DNA of 64,000 nucleotides from Streptomyces filipinensis (GTDB taxonomy: Bacteria > Actinomycetota > Actinomycetes > Streptomycetales > Streptomycetaceae), in contig NZ_BMTD01000006.1 of the NCBI RefSeq assembly GCF_014649495.1, positions 124,001 to 188,000 on the forward strand, given 5' to 3'. The notes beneath the pieces were generated by a model, which saw only the letters and a program-made list of their open reading frames with translations, did not search any database and had not been told where the DNA came from. How positions within the stretch are numbered: position 1 is the stretch's first letter; each line of letters opens with the position of its first letter. The translations under genes were made by a program, and so were the position numbers. Shown piece by piece: positions 23,009 to 31,824 of this stretch.

Positions 23009-23923
23009 TCAGCGCCGCTGGAGGTCCCGGGCCGACGGCTCCGTCTGCGCCGCGCCGCACGGCATCGCCGGGTGCATCCCGAGCAGCACGATGCCCGTCA
23101 CCACCGCCGCGAGCCCGGCCGCCTCCCAGGCCAGCGCCCCGGTGTCGGTGCGCAGCCGGTCGCCGAGGAACCCCACGCCGCACAGGATCCCGGCGAGCGG
23201 CTCGGCGGCCGTCAGCGCGGGCAGCGACATGCGCAGCGGGGCCGTCTCGAAGGCGCTCTGGACCAGGACCAGCCCGGTGACCCCGCACGCCAGCACGCCG
23301 TACGGCTGCCAGCCGGTGAACAGCTCGGTGAGGCCGCCCTCGGCGAAGCGGGTGCCGCTCACCCGGGTCAGCGCGTCCTGCACGCCGTACAGCAGCCCGG
23401 CAGCGGTGGCCAGCAGCACCGGGCCCCAGCTCAGCCGGGAACGCTTGCCGTACGTCGTGAGCACCAGGGCCGCGCCCACCATCGCGCCGATGATCAGCCA
23501 GTGCCGCAGCGGATCGGCGATCGCGTGGCCGCCGCGCGGCTCGCCCGCCAGGATGAACGCGCTCACCCCACCGGCGAGCAGGGCCAGCCCCGCCCAGCCC
23601 TGGCGGCCCAGCGGCTGTCTGGTCTGGTGCCGGGAGAGGGCGAGCGCGAACAGCAGGTTGGTCGCGAGCAGCGGTTCGACCAGGGAGATCTCCCCCTTGC
23701 CGAGGGCGATCGCGCCGAGCACCATGCCGGCCACCATCAGGCCGAGCCCGCCCAGCCAGCGCGGCACCCGCATCAGGTCGAGCAGCAGACGGAAGGACAG
23801 GAAGTCGCTCAGCGGTGCCTTCTCCGCGGCGTTCTGCTGGAGCACGAATCCGAAGCCCAGACAGCAGGCCGCACTCACGGCGAGAAGGAGAACCAGAACG
23901 GACACGCTGCGTACCTCGATCAT
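23009..23923 (-). CDS. DMT-superfamily membrane protein
   Basis: A 304-residue protein with about nine or ten hydrophobic helices, beginning RSVSVLVLLLAVSAACCLGF and continuing with FGFVLQQNAAEKAPLSDFLS. The layout (short helices, GKGEISLVEPLL, paired repeats) is like the DMT/EamA proteins of actinobacteria. Substrate unknown. The start ATG 23923 is preceded by 266 bases of apparently non-coding DNA up to the divergent TPR-like gene; I see no clear operator there apart from general inverted GGCCGG/CCGGCC symmetry. Confidence 0.82.
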   Translation of the reverse strand: MIEVRSVSVLVLLLAVSAACCLGFGFVLQQNAAEKAPLSDFLSFRLLLDLMRVPRWLGGLGLMVAGMVLGAIALGKGEISLVEPLLATNLLFALALSRHQTRQPLGRQGWAGLALLAGGVSAFILAGEPRGGHAIADPLRHWLIIGAMVGAALVLTTYGKRSRLSWGPVLLATAAGLLYGVQDALTRVSGTRFAEGGLTELFTGWQPYGVLACGVTGLVLVQSAFETAPLRMSLPALTAAEPLAGILCGVGFLGDRLRTDTGALAWEAAGLAAVVTGIVLLGMHPAMPCGAAQTEPSARDLQRR

Positions 23924-24189
23924 CCGGCCGGACCACGGGTGCGTAGTGGCCGACTGTAGCGCTCCGGGGACTCGATGCACCCGGAAGTACCCGGAACCGG
24001 GCGGTTGACTCGCCATGGTGGGTGGCCGGGCGGCCCGGCGCCATGGCGTACGCCACAGCGATCCGCCGGCCACCCCCGCGGCGCCCCGGCCCACCTGCGT
24101 GGAGTTCCCCAAGTTCCTTGCGTGCAACGGTGGTTGAACGCGGCAACAGGCCCGTTCCGCTTGACGCGACCCTTGGCTGAGGGTTTGCT

Positions 24190-25212
24190 GTGCGTGATCG
24201 GCCGATGGCAGCCCGAGAAACAGGAAGTCCCGCGGTGCCCCCTCTCCCACCCGTGCTCGGCGCCCACCGGGCCCATACGGACCAGCCCGGCGACACCGCC
24301 CCGGACGACTCCGGTGCCTTCGACGGCACCCTCGGCGACGCCGGACTGCACACCGCGCGCGCCGCGCTGGCCCAGGGCAGGCGTCACGCCGCCCGCTCCC
24401 TGCTGCTGCACACCGGCGACGACTGGGACCGCCGCGGCCACCGCCTCACCGTGCTCGCCCAGGAGCCGTACGCCGCGGCCTGGGCCGACGACTGGCTGCA
24501 CGCCGAACCCGGCTCCGCCGACGCCGCCACGCTGTACGCCCTCGCCCAGGTCCAGCGCGCCCTGCGCGGCAAGGAAGAGCCCGACCGGGCCCGCGCGGCC
24601 TGCGCCGACGCCGCCGCCGTGGCCCCCGCGGACCCCACCCCCTGGCTGGGGTCACTCCTGCTGGCCCGCACCCTCGGCCCCGAACACGAGGTTCTGGGCG
24701 TCTTCGCCGAGCTGCGCCACCGCCACCCCGAACACCACCACGCCCACCATCTGCTCCTCGCCCGCCTGGCCGAACGGCCCTCCGGCGGCCGGGCCGCCGA
24801 GGACCACGAGGTGTACGACCTCGCCGAGCTGGCCGCCGCCGAGGCCCCGGCCGACTCCCCGCTCGCCCTCCTGCCGGTCGTCGCCCACGCCGAGCGCCAC
24901 CGGGTCCTCGTCGCCGCAGGCCTGGCCCCCGCGGACCCCGCGGCCCGCGGACACTGGTCCGGCCCGCGGGCCCGCCGGATCCTGCGCGCCGGCTTCGACT
25001 GGTGGCTGGAGTGGGAACACGACGAACACCCCCGCCGCCACGTCGACCTCAACCACCTCGCCTTCGCCCTGTCCTGCGCCGGCCGCCCGGCCGAGGCCGC
25101 GGCCCTGTTCCAGCGCATCGGCCGCCACGCCACCCCGGCGCCCTGGTCCTGTCTGCACCGCGACCCGCTGGCGGCCTTCCACGCGGCCCGCGCCCGCGCG
25201 CTCGGGCGTTGA
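24190..25212 (+). CDS. Hypothetical alpha-helical repeat (TPR-like) protein
   Basis: A 340-residue Ala-rich protein without signal or membrane segments. The middle is built from helix pairs with TPR-like spacing of A, L and Y (LGDAGLHTARAALAQGRRHA; ADAATLYALAQVQRAL; PWLGSLLLARTL). The region RILRAGFDWWLEWEHDEHPR followed by HVDLNHLAFALSCAGRPAEA near the end is a conserved-looking helical pair. The start is GTG 24190 with GAGGG six bases upstream; ATG 24205 has no good ribosome site. A scaffold function is suggested only by fold type. It is not clearly linked to neighbours. Confidence 0.7.
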   Translation: MRDRPMAARETGSPAVPPLPPVLGAHRAHTDQPGDTAPDDSGAFDGTLGDAGLHTARAALAQGRRHAARSLLLHTGDDWDRRGHRLTVLAQEPYAAAWADDWLHAEPGSADAATLYALAQVQRALRGKEEPDRARAACADAAAVAPADPTPWLGSLLLARTLGPEHEVLGVFAELRHRHPEHHHAHHLLLARLAERPSGGRAAEDHEVYDLAELAAAEAPADSPLALLPVVAHAERHRVLVAAGLAPADPAARGHWSGPRARRILRAGFDWWLEWEHDEHPRRHVDLNHLAFALSCAGRPAEAAALFQRIGRHATPAPWSCLHRDPLAAFHAARARALGR

Positions 25213-25330
25213 ACGGCGGGGGCCGCCCAGCCGTACGGGTGGGCGAGACCCACATGAGAAGTGATGACGGAAGTCTTACCTGTGACCCGGTTCCCTGGCC
25301 CCGCAAGGCCCCGAGTGCTCGAATGGCAAC

Positions 25331-26059
25331 GTGAACCCTGAACGATCCGAGGAGCGGGACGGCACACCCGTCGGCCGCCGCGTCTTCCTCGGCACCCTCG
25401 GCCTGGGCGCGCTCGGTGTCGTCGCCGCGCCCGCGCTGCAAAGCGGCCTGGAGGGCTTCCTCGGCGCCGTCGCCGGCAAGGATCCCACCGGACTGACCGG
25501 CCTGCTGCCCAACGGCGGCGGCTTCCGCTACTACTCCGTCGCCGCGTCCGTGCCGCGCAAGGACGCCACGGACTACCGGCTGACGATCGACGGACTGGTC
25601 GACCGCCCGGGCACCCACACGCTGGCCGAGCTGCGCGCCCTGCCGCAGACCCGGCTCGTCAAGGACGTCCAGTGCGTCACCGGCTGGCGGGTCCCCGGCA
25701 CCCCCTTCGAAGGCGTGCGGCTCTCCCACCTGCTGGACATGGCGGGGGTGCGCTCCACCGCCAAGGCGATCCGTTTCACCTGTTTCGACGGCACCTACAC
25801 CGAGAGCCTCACGCTGGCCCAGGCCCGCCGCCCCGACATCCTCGTCGCCCTGCGCATGCAGGACAAGGACATCTCCCACGACCACGGCGGCCCGGTCCGC
25901 CTCTACGTCGCCCCCATGTACTTCTACAAGTCGGCCAAGTGGCTCTCCGGCATCACGGTCACCGACCGGGTCGAGCCCGGCTACTGGGAGCGCCTCGGCT
26001 ACGACGTCGACGCCTGGGTCGGCCGGTCGAACGGACGGACCGATGAGCCTACGAGCTGA
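25331..26059 (+). CDS. Tat-exported sulfite oxidase-like molybdopterin oxidoreductase
   Basis: A 242-residue protein with a twin-arginine leader (GRRVFLGTLGLGALGVVAAP) and a sulfite-oxidase/MsrP-type molybdopterin domain: YRLTIDGLVDRPGTHTLAEL, the Mo-ligating Cys in DVQCVTGWRVPGTPFEGV, and GGPVRLYVAPMYFYKSAKWL. It is expected to fold in the cytoplasm with Mo cofactor and be exported. The next gene, overlapping by 17 bases, is a membrane cytochrome b that would supply electrons, as MsrQ does for MsrP. Start GTG 25331. The physiological substrate (methionine sulfoxide, S-oxides or other) is not known. Confidence 0.9.
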   Translation: MNPERSEERDGTPVGRRVFLGTLGLGALGVVAAPALQSGLEGFLGAVAGKDPTGLTGLLPNGGGFRYYSVAASVPRKDATDYRLTIDGLVDRPGTHTLAELRALPQTRLVKDVQCVTGWRVPGTPFEGVRLSHLLDMAGVRSTAKAIRFTCFDGTYTESLTLAQARRPDILVALRMQDKDISHDHGGPVRLYVAPMYFYKSAKWLSGITVTDRVEPGYWERLGYDVDAWVGRSNGRTDEPTS

Positions 26060-26669
26060 CGCCCCGGCCCCGCCCGCTGCCCGCATCCGCCGCTTCAGCC
26101 GGGCCGAACGCTGGGTGCACCGCGCGACGGCCGTGCTCATGGGCGTGTGCGTGGTCACGGCGGCCGTCCTGTACATCCCCCAGCTGGCGGTCATGGTCGG
26201 CCGCCGCGAACTGGTCGTGCGCATCCACGAGTGCGCCGGGATCGCCCTCCCGGTGCCGGTCCTGCTGGGCCTCGCCTCCCGCGCCTTCCGCGCCGACCTG
26301 CGCTTCCTCAACCGCTTCGGCCCGCACGACCGCGTGTGGCTGTGGGCCGCGCTGAGCCGGGACAAGCGCCGCTCCTCCCGCCCGGCCGGCAAGTTCAACG
26401 CCGGCCAGAAGGTCTACGCCGCGTGGATCGCCGGCGCCGTGCTGGTCATGCTCGGCACCGGCCTGATGATGTGGTTCACCCACCTGGCCCCCCTGATGTG
26501 GCGCACCTCGGCCACCTTCGTCCACGACTGGCTCGCCCTGACCATCGGCGTGGTCCTGGCCGGCCATGTCGGCATGGCCCTGGGCGACCCGGAGGCGAGG
26601 CGCGGCCTGCGGACGGGGACGGTGAGCCGGGAGTGGGCCGAGCGGGAACACCCGCTGTGGCGGCCCTAA
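26043..26669 (+). CDS. Membrane cytochrome b/b6-type partner of the molybdoenzyme
   Basis: A 208-residue integral membrane protein with four helices and His residues at the ends expected for b-type haem: ERWVHRATAV in helix 1, RIHECAGIALPV in helix 2, FVHDWLALTIGVVLAGHVGM in helix 4. It resembles formate dehydrogenase gamma / Ni-Fe hydrogenase cytochrome b subunits. It begins inside the molybdoenzyme gene (17-base overlap), so the two are cotranslated and likely form an electron-transfer pair. Its TAA overlaps the stop codon of the convergent idonate dehydrogenase gene by four bases. Confidence 0.87.
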   Translation: MSLRADAPAPPAARIRRFSRAERWVHRATAVLMGVCVVTAAVLYIPQLAVMVGRRELVVRIHECAGIALPVPVLLGLASRAFRADLRFLNRFGPHDRVWLWAALSRDKRRSSRPAGKFNAGQKVYAAWIAGAVLVMLGTGLMMWFTHLAPLMWRTSATFVHDWLALTIGVVLAGHVGMALGDPEARRGLRTGTVSREWAEREHPLWRP

Positions 26670-27700
26670 CCCGTGAACTCCAGCAGCACCTTGCAGGACC
26701 GCCCCCGGTCCGCGGCCAGCTCGAACGCGGCCCCGAGCGTGCCCGCGTCCCGCAGGGGAACCACGGAACTGATCAGACCGTCGAACTCCCCCTGCGCGGC
26801 AAGAAGTTGCAGCGCGTCGTCGAACTCCACATCGAAGCGGAACGCCCCGCGCAGCTCGATCTCCCGGCTCACCAGCAGATTCCCGGCGAACGGACTCCGC
26901 CCCGGCGGCAGCATCCCGAGCTGGACGACCACACCGCCGCGCCGCACCAGCCGCAGACAGGTGCCGAGCCCGGCCGCGACCCCGGACGCCTCGACGGCCA
27001 CGTCCACCTCCTCGGGCCACCCGGCGTCGCCCGGGTCGTCGGCCCGTACCAGCGTGTCGGCTCCGGCCACCGCCGCGTACCCGAGCGCCTCGGGCACCAG
27101 GTCCGTCGCCGTCACCCGTGCCGCGCCGGCCGCCTTCGCCGCCGCGACCACCAGGCACCCGATCGGTCCCGCCCCGGTGACCAGCACATGCCGGCCGGAC
27201 ACGTCCCCGGCCCGCCGCAACGAGTGCAGCGCCACCGACAGCGGCTCGGCGAGCGCGGCCCGCCGCAGCCCGAGCCCCTCCGGCAGCGCCCTCATCTGCC
27301 CGGCCGGTACGGCGATCCGCGCCGCGAACCCGCCCTGGACATGCGGGAAGCGGGCCGCACTGCCCAGATACCGGGTGTCCCGGCACACGTTCGCCCGCCC
27401 GCCGGCACACTCCGGGCAGCGCCCGCACGGTGTGGCGGGGTGCACGGCGACCGCCGTACCCGGCGCCGGTCCCTCGGCCCCGGCGCCGTGGGCCAGCACC
27501 GTGCCCACCACCTCGTGCCCGAGCACCATCGGCTCGCGCAGCCGGAAGTCACCGACCCCGCCGTGCCGCCAGTAGTGCAGGTCGGACCCGCAGATCCCGC
27601 CGTAGCGGACGGCCACCAGGACCTCGCCGGGCCCGGGCCGGGGCACCGGCAGCTTCGCCACCCGCAGATCGCCGGCCCCGTGGATCACACAACCCAGCAT
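26666..27700 (-). CDS. Zinc-dependent L-idonate 5-dehydrogenase-like enzyme
   Basis: A 344-residue zinc MDR dehydrogenase. Catalytic zinc ligands are visible in GGICGSDLHYW and MVLGHEVVG; structural zinc Cys are CGRCPECAGGRANVC; the nucleotide-binding segment is VLVTGAGPIGCLVVAA. These, with the operon context (5-keto-gluconate reductase, gluconate permease, gluconokinase), point to L-idonate 5-dehydrogenase (IdnD-like), making 5-keto-D-gluconate. It is the last gene of the gluconate operon, 14 bases after the SDR gene. Confidence 0.87.
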   Translation of the reverse strand: MLGCVIHGAGDLRVAKLPVPRPGPGEVLVAVRYGGICGSDLHYWRHGGVGDFRLREPMVLGHEVVGTVLAHGAGAEGPAPGTAVAVHPATPCGRCPECAGGRANVCRDTRYLGSAARFPHVQGGFAARIAVPAGQMRALPEGLGLRRAALAEPLSVALHSLRRAGDVSGRHVLVTGAGPIGCLVVAAAKAAGAARVTATDLVPEALGYAAVAGADTLVRADDPGDAGWPEEVDVAVEASGVAAGLGTCLRLVRRGGVVVQLGMLPPGRSPFAGNLLVSREIELRGAFRFDVEFDDALQLLAAQGEFDGLISSVVPLRDAGTLGAAFELAADRGRSCKVLLEFTG

Positions 27701-27714
27701 TGCCGCAGCCCCTT

Positions 27715-28473
27715 TCAGAGCACGCTCGTCATGCCGCCGTCGACGTACAGGATCTGCCCGTTCACGAAGTCGGCGGCGGGTGAGGCGAGGAAGAGCAGGC
27801 CGCCCACCAGGTCCTCGGTACGGCCCCAGCGGCCGGCCGGGGTACGCCGGCGGACCCAGGCGCTGAACTCCTCGTCCGCCACCAGGGGGCGGGTCAGCTC
27901 GGTCTCGATGTAGCCGGGGCCGAGGCCGTTGACCTGGACGCCGTACGGTCCCCAGTCGGCGCACATGCCCTTGGTGAGCATCTTCAGCGCGCCCTTGGTC
28001 GCCGCGTACGGCGCGATGCCGGGCCGGACGACCTCGCTCTGCAGCGAGCAGATGTTGACGATCTTGCCGTGGCCGCGCGCGGTCATCCGGCGGGCCGCCT
28101 CCCGGCCGACCAGGAACGCGCCGGTGAGGTTGGTGTCCAGGACGCGGTGCCAGTCGGAGTCCGTGAACTCCAGGAGAGGGGCACGCAGTTGCATGCCCGC
28201 GTTGTTCACGAGGATGTCGAGCGGGCCCACCCGCTCCTCGACGTCCGCGATCCCGGCGGACACCGAGGCGCCGTCGGTCACGTCGAACACCGCCGTGTGC
28301 GTGACACCGGGCAGGTCCGCCGCGGCCCGGGCCAGCCGGCCGGCGTCGCGCCCGTTGAGGACCACCGTGCAGCCCGCCTCGGCCAGGCCCCGGGCCAGCG
28401 CGTGGCCGATGCCCCGGCCGGCGCCGGTGACCAGGGCCGTGCGGCCGCTGACGTCGAAGAGCGGGTGACTCAT
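27715..28473 (-). CDS. SDR-family gluconate 5-dehydrogenase (IdnO-like)
   Basis: A 252-residue SDR closely resembling gluconate 5-dehydrogenases: PLFDVSGRTALVTGAGRGIG, ILVNNAGMQLRAPLLEF, active site S...YAATKGALKMLTKGM, GPGYIETELTRPLV and C-terminal VNGQILYVDGGMTSVL. It would interconvert 5-keto-D-gluconate and D-gluconate. It is tightly linked to the permease (10-base gap) and to the idonate dehydrogenase (14-base gap). Confidence 0.92.
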   Translation of the reverse strand: MSHPLFDVSGRTALVTGAGRGIGHALARGLAEAGCTVVLNGRDAGRLARAAADLPGVTHTAVFDVTDGASVSAGIADVEERVGPLDILVNNAGMQLRAPLLEFTDSDWHRVLDTNLTGAFLVGREAARRMTARGHGKIVNICSLQSEVVRPGIAPYAATKGALKMLTKGMCADWGPYGVQVNGLGPGYIETELTRPLVADEEFSAWVRRRTPAGRWGRTEDLVGGLLFLASPAADFVNGQILYVDGGMTSVL

Positions 28474-28483
28474 GCCCCTGCCC

Positions 28484-29881
28484 CTAGATGATCAGTGAGA
28501 GGAGCAGGACCAGGCCGCCGGCGACCACCGAGATGATCGTCTCCATGACCGACCAGGTCTTGACCGTCTGCCCGACACTCAGCCCGAAGTACTCCTTCAC
28601 CAGCCAGAAACCGGCGTCGTTGACATGGCTGAAGAAGAGCGAGCCGGCGCCGATCGCGAGGACCAGCAGGGCGGTGTGGGTGGTCGACATGTCGGCCGCG
28701 AGCGGTGCGACCAGGCCGGCCGCCGAGACCGTCGCCACCGTCGCCGAGCCCGTCGCCAGCCGGATCGCCACCGCGATCAGCCAGGCCAGCAGCAGCGCCG
28801 GTATCGACCAGTCCTTGGAGACGTCCAGGATCATCTGGCCCACGCCGGAGTCGATCAGCGTCTGCTTGAAGCCGCCGCCCGCGCCGACGATCAGCAGGAT
28901 GCCGGCGATGGGCATCAGCCCCTTCTCGACGGTCTGCTGCAGCCGGTCCCTGCCGAACCCGGCGGGCCGGCCCAGCGTGAAGAAGCCGACGATCACGGCG
29001 GCGAGCAGCGCGATCAGCGGGGAGCCGACGACGTCGAAGACGCGCTGGGTGGGGTGCGCCGGGTCGTCGACGACGATGTCCACCAGCGCCTTGGCCAGCA
29101 TGAGCACCACCGGCAGCAGCACGGTCGCCAGGGTCGCGCCGAAGCCGGGGCGGCGCTCCAGCTCGTCCGAGGCGCGCTGCGGCAGCATGCGGTCGGGGGC
29201 GGGGACGTCCACCCAGCGGGCCGCGACCCTGGAGAACAGCGGACCGGCGATGATCACCGTCGGGACGGCGACCAGGATGCCGAGCGCCAGGGTCACGCCC
29301 AGGTTGGCCTTGACGGCGTCGATCGCGACCAGCGGGCCGGGGTGCGGCGGGATCAGGCCGTGCATCACGGACAGACCGGCCAGGGCCGGGATGCCGATGC
29401 GCATCAGGGAGTAGTTGCCGCGCTTGGCGACCATCAGCACGACCGGGATCAGCAGCACGATGCCGACCTCGAAGAACAGCGGCAGACCGATCACGGAGGC
29501 GATCAGGACCATCGCCCAGGGCATCGCACGGCCCCCGGCCTTGGCGAGGATCGTGTCGACGATCTGGTCGGCGCCACCGGAGTCGGCGAGCAGCTTGCCC
29601 AGGATCGCCCCGAGCGCGATCAGGACGCCCACGCCGGCGACGGTGGCGCCGAGCCCGGTGGTGAAGCTGGTGATGGCCTTGTCGAGCGGTGCTCCGGCGA
29701 CCGCCCCGAGCACCAGGGAACCGATGGTCAGGGCCAGGAAGGCATGGAGCTTGAACTTGGTGATGAGCAGGACGATCACGGCGATGCCCACCAGGACGGC
29801 GATGCCCAGCTGGGCGTGTCCGGCGGAGGTGATCGGCGGAGGTGCGTCCGCTGCCAGCATCTCGACGCTGAGTCTGGTCAC
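28484..29881 (-). CDS. gntP: Gluconate permease, GntP family
   Basis: A 465-residue transporter with about 12-13 hydrophobic helices and GntP-family signatures: FKLHAFLALTIGSLVLG, the GLPLFFEVGIVLLIPVV helix, SVMHGLIPPHPGPL, ATGSATVATVSAAG and SLFFSHVNDAGFWLVKEYF. It should import gluconate or related aldonates with protons. GTG 29881 is chosen as start (MTRLSVEM); the longer frames upstream belong to composition. It follows the gluconokinase gene by 38 bases in the same operon. Confidence 0.95.
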   Translation of the reverse strand: MTRLSVEMLAADAPPPITSAGHAQLGIAVLVGIAVIVLLITKFKLHAFLALTIGSLVLGAVAGAPLDKAITSFTTGLGATVAGVGVLIALGAILGKLLADSGGADQIVDTILAKAGGRAMPWAMVLIASVIGLPLFFEVGIVLLIPVVLMVAKRGNYSLMRIGIPALAGLSVMHGLIPPHPGPLVAIDAVKANLGVTLALGILVAVPTVIIAGPLFSRVAARWVDVPAPDRMLPQRASDELERRPGFGATLATVLLPVVLMLAKALVDIVVDDPAHPTQRVFDVVGSPLIALLAAVIVGFFTLGRPAGFGRDRLQQTVEKGLMPIAGILLIVGAGGGFKQTLIDSGVGQMILDVSKDWSIPALLLAWLIAVAIRLATGSATVATVSAAGLVAPLAADMSTTHTALLVLAIGAGSLFFSHVNDAGFWLVKEYFGLSVGQTVKTWSVMETIISVVAGGLVLLLSLII

Positions 29882-29919
29882 GGGGGATCCCTTGCGGTGA
29901 CGGGGACGGGGGTGAGGTG

Positions 29920-30438
29920 TTACTCGGATGCGACGGGAAGCGCGTCCAGGGCCCGTACGGAACGCTCGGTGATCTCCTGCGGGCTGCCGTCGACATCCAC
30001 GGCGACGCCCGCCTCGTCCGGCTCCAGGGGCTGCAGCGTGGCGAACTGGGAGTCCAGCAGCGCCGTCGGCATGAAGTGCCCCTGACGCTGCTTCATCCGG
30101 CCCTCGATCAGCTCCCGGTCGCCCGTGAGGTGCACGAACACCACCCCGGGAGCGGCGGCCCTGAGCCGGTCGCGGTACGACCGCTTCAGCGCCGAGCTGC
30201 TGACCACCCCGCCCAGTCCGGCCCGCTCGTGCGCCCAGTGGCCGATGGCGTCCAGCCAGGGCCAGCGGTCGGTGTCCTCGAGCGGGATCCCGGCCGACAT
30301 CTTGTCGATGTTGGCCTGCGGGTGGAAGTCGTCGCCCTCGGCGTACGGGACGCCCAGCCGCGCGGCGAGCAGGGGACCGATCGTGGTCTTGCCCGTCCCC
30401 GCGACGCCCATCACGACGACGACCTGGGGGGTTCGCAT
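29920..30438 (-). CDS. gntK: Gluconokinase
   Basis: A 172-residue kinase of the GntK type: the P-loop GVAGTGKTTIG close to the N-terminus, EGDDFHPQANIDKMSAGIPL for substrate binding, DRWPWLDAIG, and SSSALKRSYRDRLR. It phosphorylates D-gluconate to 6-phosphogluconate for the pentose phosphate pathway. It is the first gene of the leftward operon and its promoter region (30439-30579) is shared with the divergent GntR regulator. The start is ATG 30438 behind GAGGCAG. Confidence 0.95.
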   Translation of the reverse strand: MRTPQVVVVMGVAGTGKTTIGPLLAARLGVPYAEGDDFHPQANIDKMSAGIPLEDTDRWPWLDAIGHWAHERAGLGGVVSSSALKRSYRDRLRAAAPGVVFVHLTGDRELIEGRMKQRQGHFMPTALLDSQFATLQPLEPDEAGVAVDVDGSPQEITERSVRALDALPVASE

Positions 30439-30521
30439 GTACTGCCTCGCTGTCTTCCTCGACATCCGACGCCACGACGGCGTCGCCACACTGAAACCCA
30501 TTAGGTACGACGAATTCAAGA

Positions 30522-30558
30522 CTCTGTGACTTATAAGTCTGACTTTTTGTCTCTGTGA
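30522..30558. promoter_or_regulatory. Candidate GntR operator in the gluconate divergon
   Basis: GACTTATAAGTC (30528-30539) is a perfect 12-base palindrome in an unusually AT-rich segment. It is surrounded by a direct repeat CTCTGTGA at 30522-30529 and 30551-30558. Location between gntK and the GntR gene, and the presence of half sites like those of FadR-type regulators, suggest the gluconate-responsive operator and overlapping promoters. Confidence 0.6.
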
Positions 30559-30579
30559 TCCACGCCGTACGCTGAGTGC

Positions 30580-31281
30580 ATGACCACACCGGGCCGGGGG
30601 CTGCACGGCCATGTACTGGACACCCTCGGCCCCGCGATCACTGCGGGCGAGTACCCGCCGGGCAGCGTTCTGCGCACGGACGAACTCGCTCAGCACTTCG
30701 AGGTGTCACGCTCCGTGATGCGCGAGGCGGTCCGCGTGCTGGAGTCCATGCACCTGGTCGAGTCCCGACGCAGGGTGGGCGTGACCGTCCGCCCGAAGGC
30801 CGAGTGGAACGTCTACGACCCCCAGGTCATCCGCTGGCGGCTGGCCGGCGCCGACCGCCCGCACCAGCTCCGCTCGCTGACCGTGCTGCGCTCGGCCGTG
30901 GAACCGGTCGCGGCCGGCCTCGCCGCCAAGCACGCCACGGCACAGCAGTGCGCCGAACTCACCGAGTGCGCGCTCGGCATGGTGGCCACCTCACGCGGCC
31001 ACCGCCTGCAGGAGTACCTGGTCCACGACGTCGCCTTCCACCGGGTCGTCCTCGCCGCATCGGGCAACGAGATGTTCGCCCGGCTCGGCGACGTCGTCGC
31101 CGAGGTGCTGGCCGGCCGCACCCATCACGAGGTCATGTTCGAGGACCCCGACCCGGCGGCGGTCACCCTGCACGTGCAGGTGGCGGAAGCGGTCCGCGCC
31201 GGCGACGCGACCCGCGCCGAACAGCTGACCAGGGAGATCACCGTGGGCGCCCTGCAGGAACTGGACATCCTGGCGCCCTAG
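30580..31281 (+). CDS. gntR: FadR-subfamily GntR regulator of gluconate genes
   Basis: A 233-residue GntR-family repressor. The winged helix reads GEYPPGSVLRTDELAQHFEV then SRSVMREAVRVLESM (residues about 26-60), and the C-terminal FCD ligand domain has the metal-ligand pattern (VHDVAFHRVVL, NEMFARL, HVQVAEAVRAGDA). It is divergent from the gluconate operon. The S. coelicolor counterpart at this position (SCO1678, from memory) represses gluconate genes until gluconate is present. Confidence 0.93.
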   Translation: MTTPGRGLHGHVLDTLGPAITAGEYPPGSVLRTDELAQHFEVSRSVMREAVRVLESMHLVESRRRVGVTVRPKAEWNVYDPQVIRWRLAGADRPHQLRSLTVLRSAVEPVAAGLAAKHATAQQCAELTECALGMVATSRGHRLQEYLVHDVAFHRVVLAASGNEMFARLGDVVAEVLAGRTHHEVMFEDPDPAAVTLHVQVAEAVRAGDATRAEQLTREITVGALQELDILAP

Positions 31282-31295
31282 CCGGCCGGTGCCGG

Positions 31296-31670
31296 TCAGT
31301 CCAGGAAGTCCCCGTCCACGTACACCCACGCCCCGTCCACCCGCTCGAACCGGCTCCGCTCGTGCAGCGCACCGCCCCGGTAGGACGCGCGGAAGGTCAC
31401 CGTGCCCGTGGTGTGGAAGGCGGAACCGTCGGCTGCCTCCAGGATCTCCAGGCCCGTCCACGACATCCGGGGGTCGAGGTCCAGCTGCTCGGGCCGGGTC
31501 CGCGGATGCCAGGTGCGCAGCAGATACCCCGCGTTCCCGGTCACGAACGCGCTGTACCGGGAGCGCATCAGCAGCTCGGCGGTCGGCGCGGCGGCGGCCC
31601 CCGCATGGAAGCGGCCGCAGCAGGCGTCGTAGGGCTGGGGGAGTCCGCAGGGGCAGGCACGCGAGGTCAT
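31296..31670 (-). CDS. YchJ-family (UPF0225) SEC-C/zinc-binding protein
   Basis: A 124-residue protein of the YchJ family. It begins with a zinc-binding SEC-C-like box CPCGLPQPYDACCGRFH, followed by MRSRYSAFVTGNAGYLLRTW and a NTF2-like fold with GTVTFRASYR and FERVDGAWVYVDGDF. The function of YchJ is not established. ATG 31670 (MTSRACPCG) is the likely start; ATG 31679 is three codons upstream. It converges on the GntR gene with a gap of 14 bases. Confidence 0.88.
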   Translation of the reverse strand: MTSRACPCGLPQPYDACCGRFHAGAAAAPTAELLMRSRYSAFVTGNAGYLLRTWHPRTRPEQLDLDPRMSWTGLEILEAADGSAFHTTGTVTFRASYRGGALHERSRFERVDGAWVYVDGDFLD

Positions 31671-31708
31671 GGCCGACATTCTGCCCGTACAGTGGGAGAG
31701 CAGCGTCC

Positions 31709-31778
31709 CGCGGGGGCGCGGGGCCGTATCGGTGTGCGGCTCCGCCGCGTGGGCGCGAGCGGCCACGACGGACCGCAG
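31709..31778. repeat. Streptomyces intergenic repeat, copy 3 (long form)
   Basis: The copy reads GGGGGCGCGGGGCCGTATC, then TGCGGCTCCGCCGCGTGGG, CGCGAGCGGCCACGACGG and ACCGCAG. The middle and right parts are almost identical to the copy at 57478-57544. It lies between the divergent YchJ and DUF1876 genes, so here it forms part of a promoter region rather than a terminator. Confidence 0.7.
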
Positions 31779-31824
31779 ACGACCGACCGCCCGTCGTGGT
31801 GCACCACGGAGCAGGAGGCGGACC

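Noticed and set aside
23924..24189. Possible short gene or promoter between the DMT and TPR-like genes
   Set aside because: TTGACG at 24161 with a weak TTTGCT 17 bases later was considered, but the latter is the spacer between GAGGG and the GTG start, so the promoter cannot be supported.
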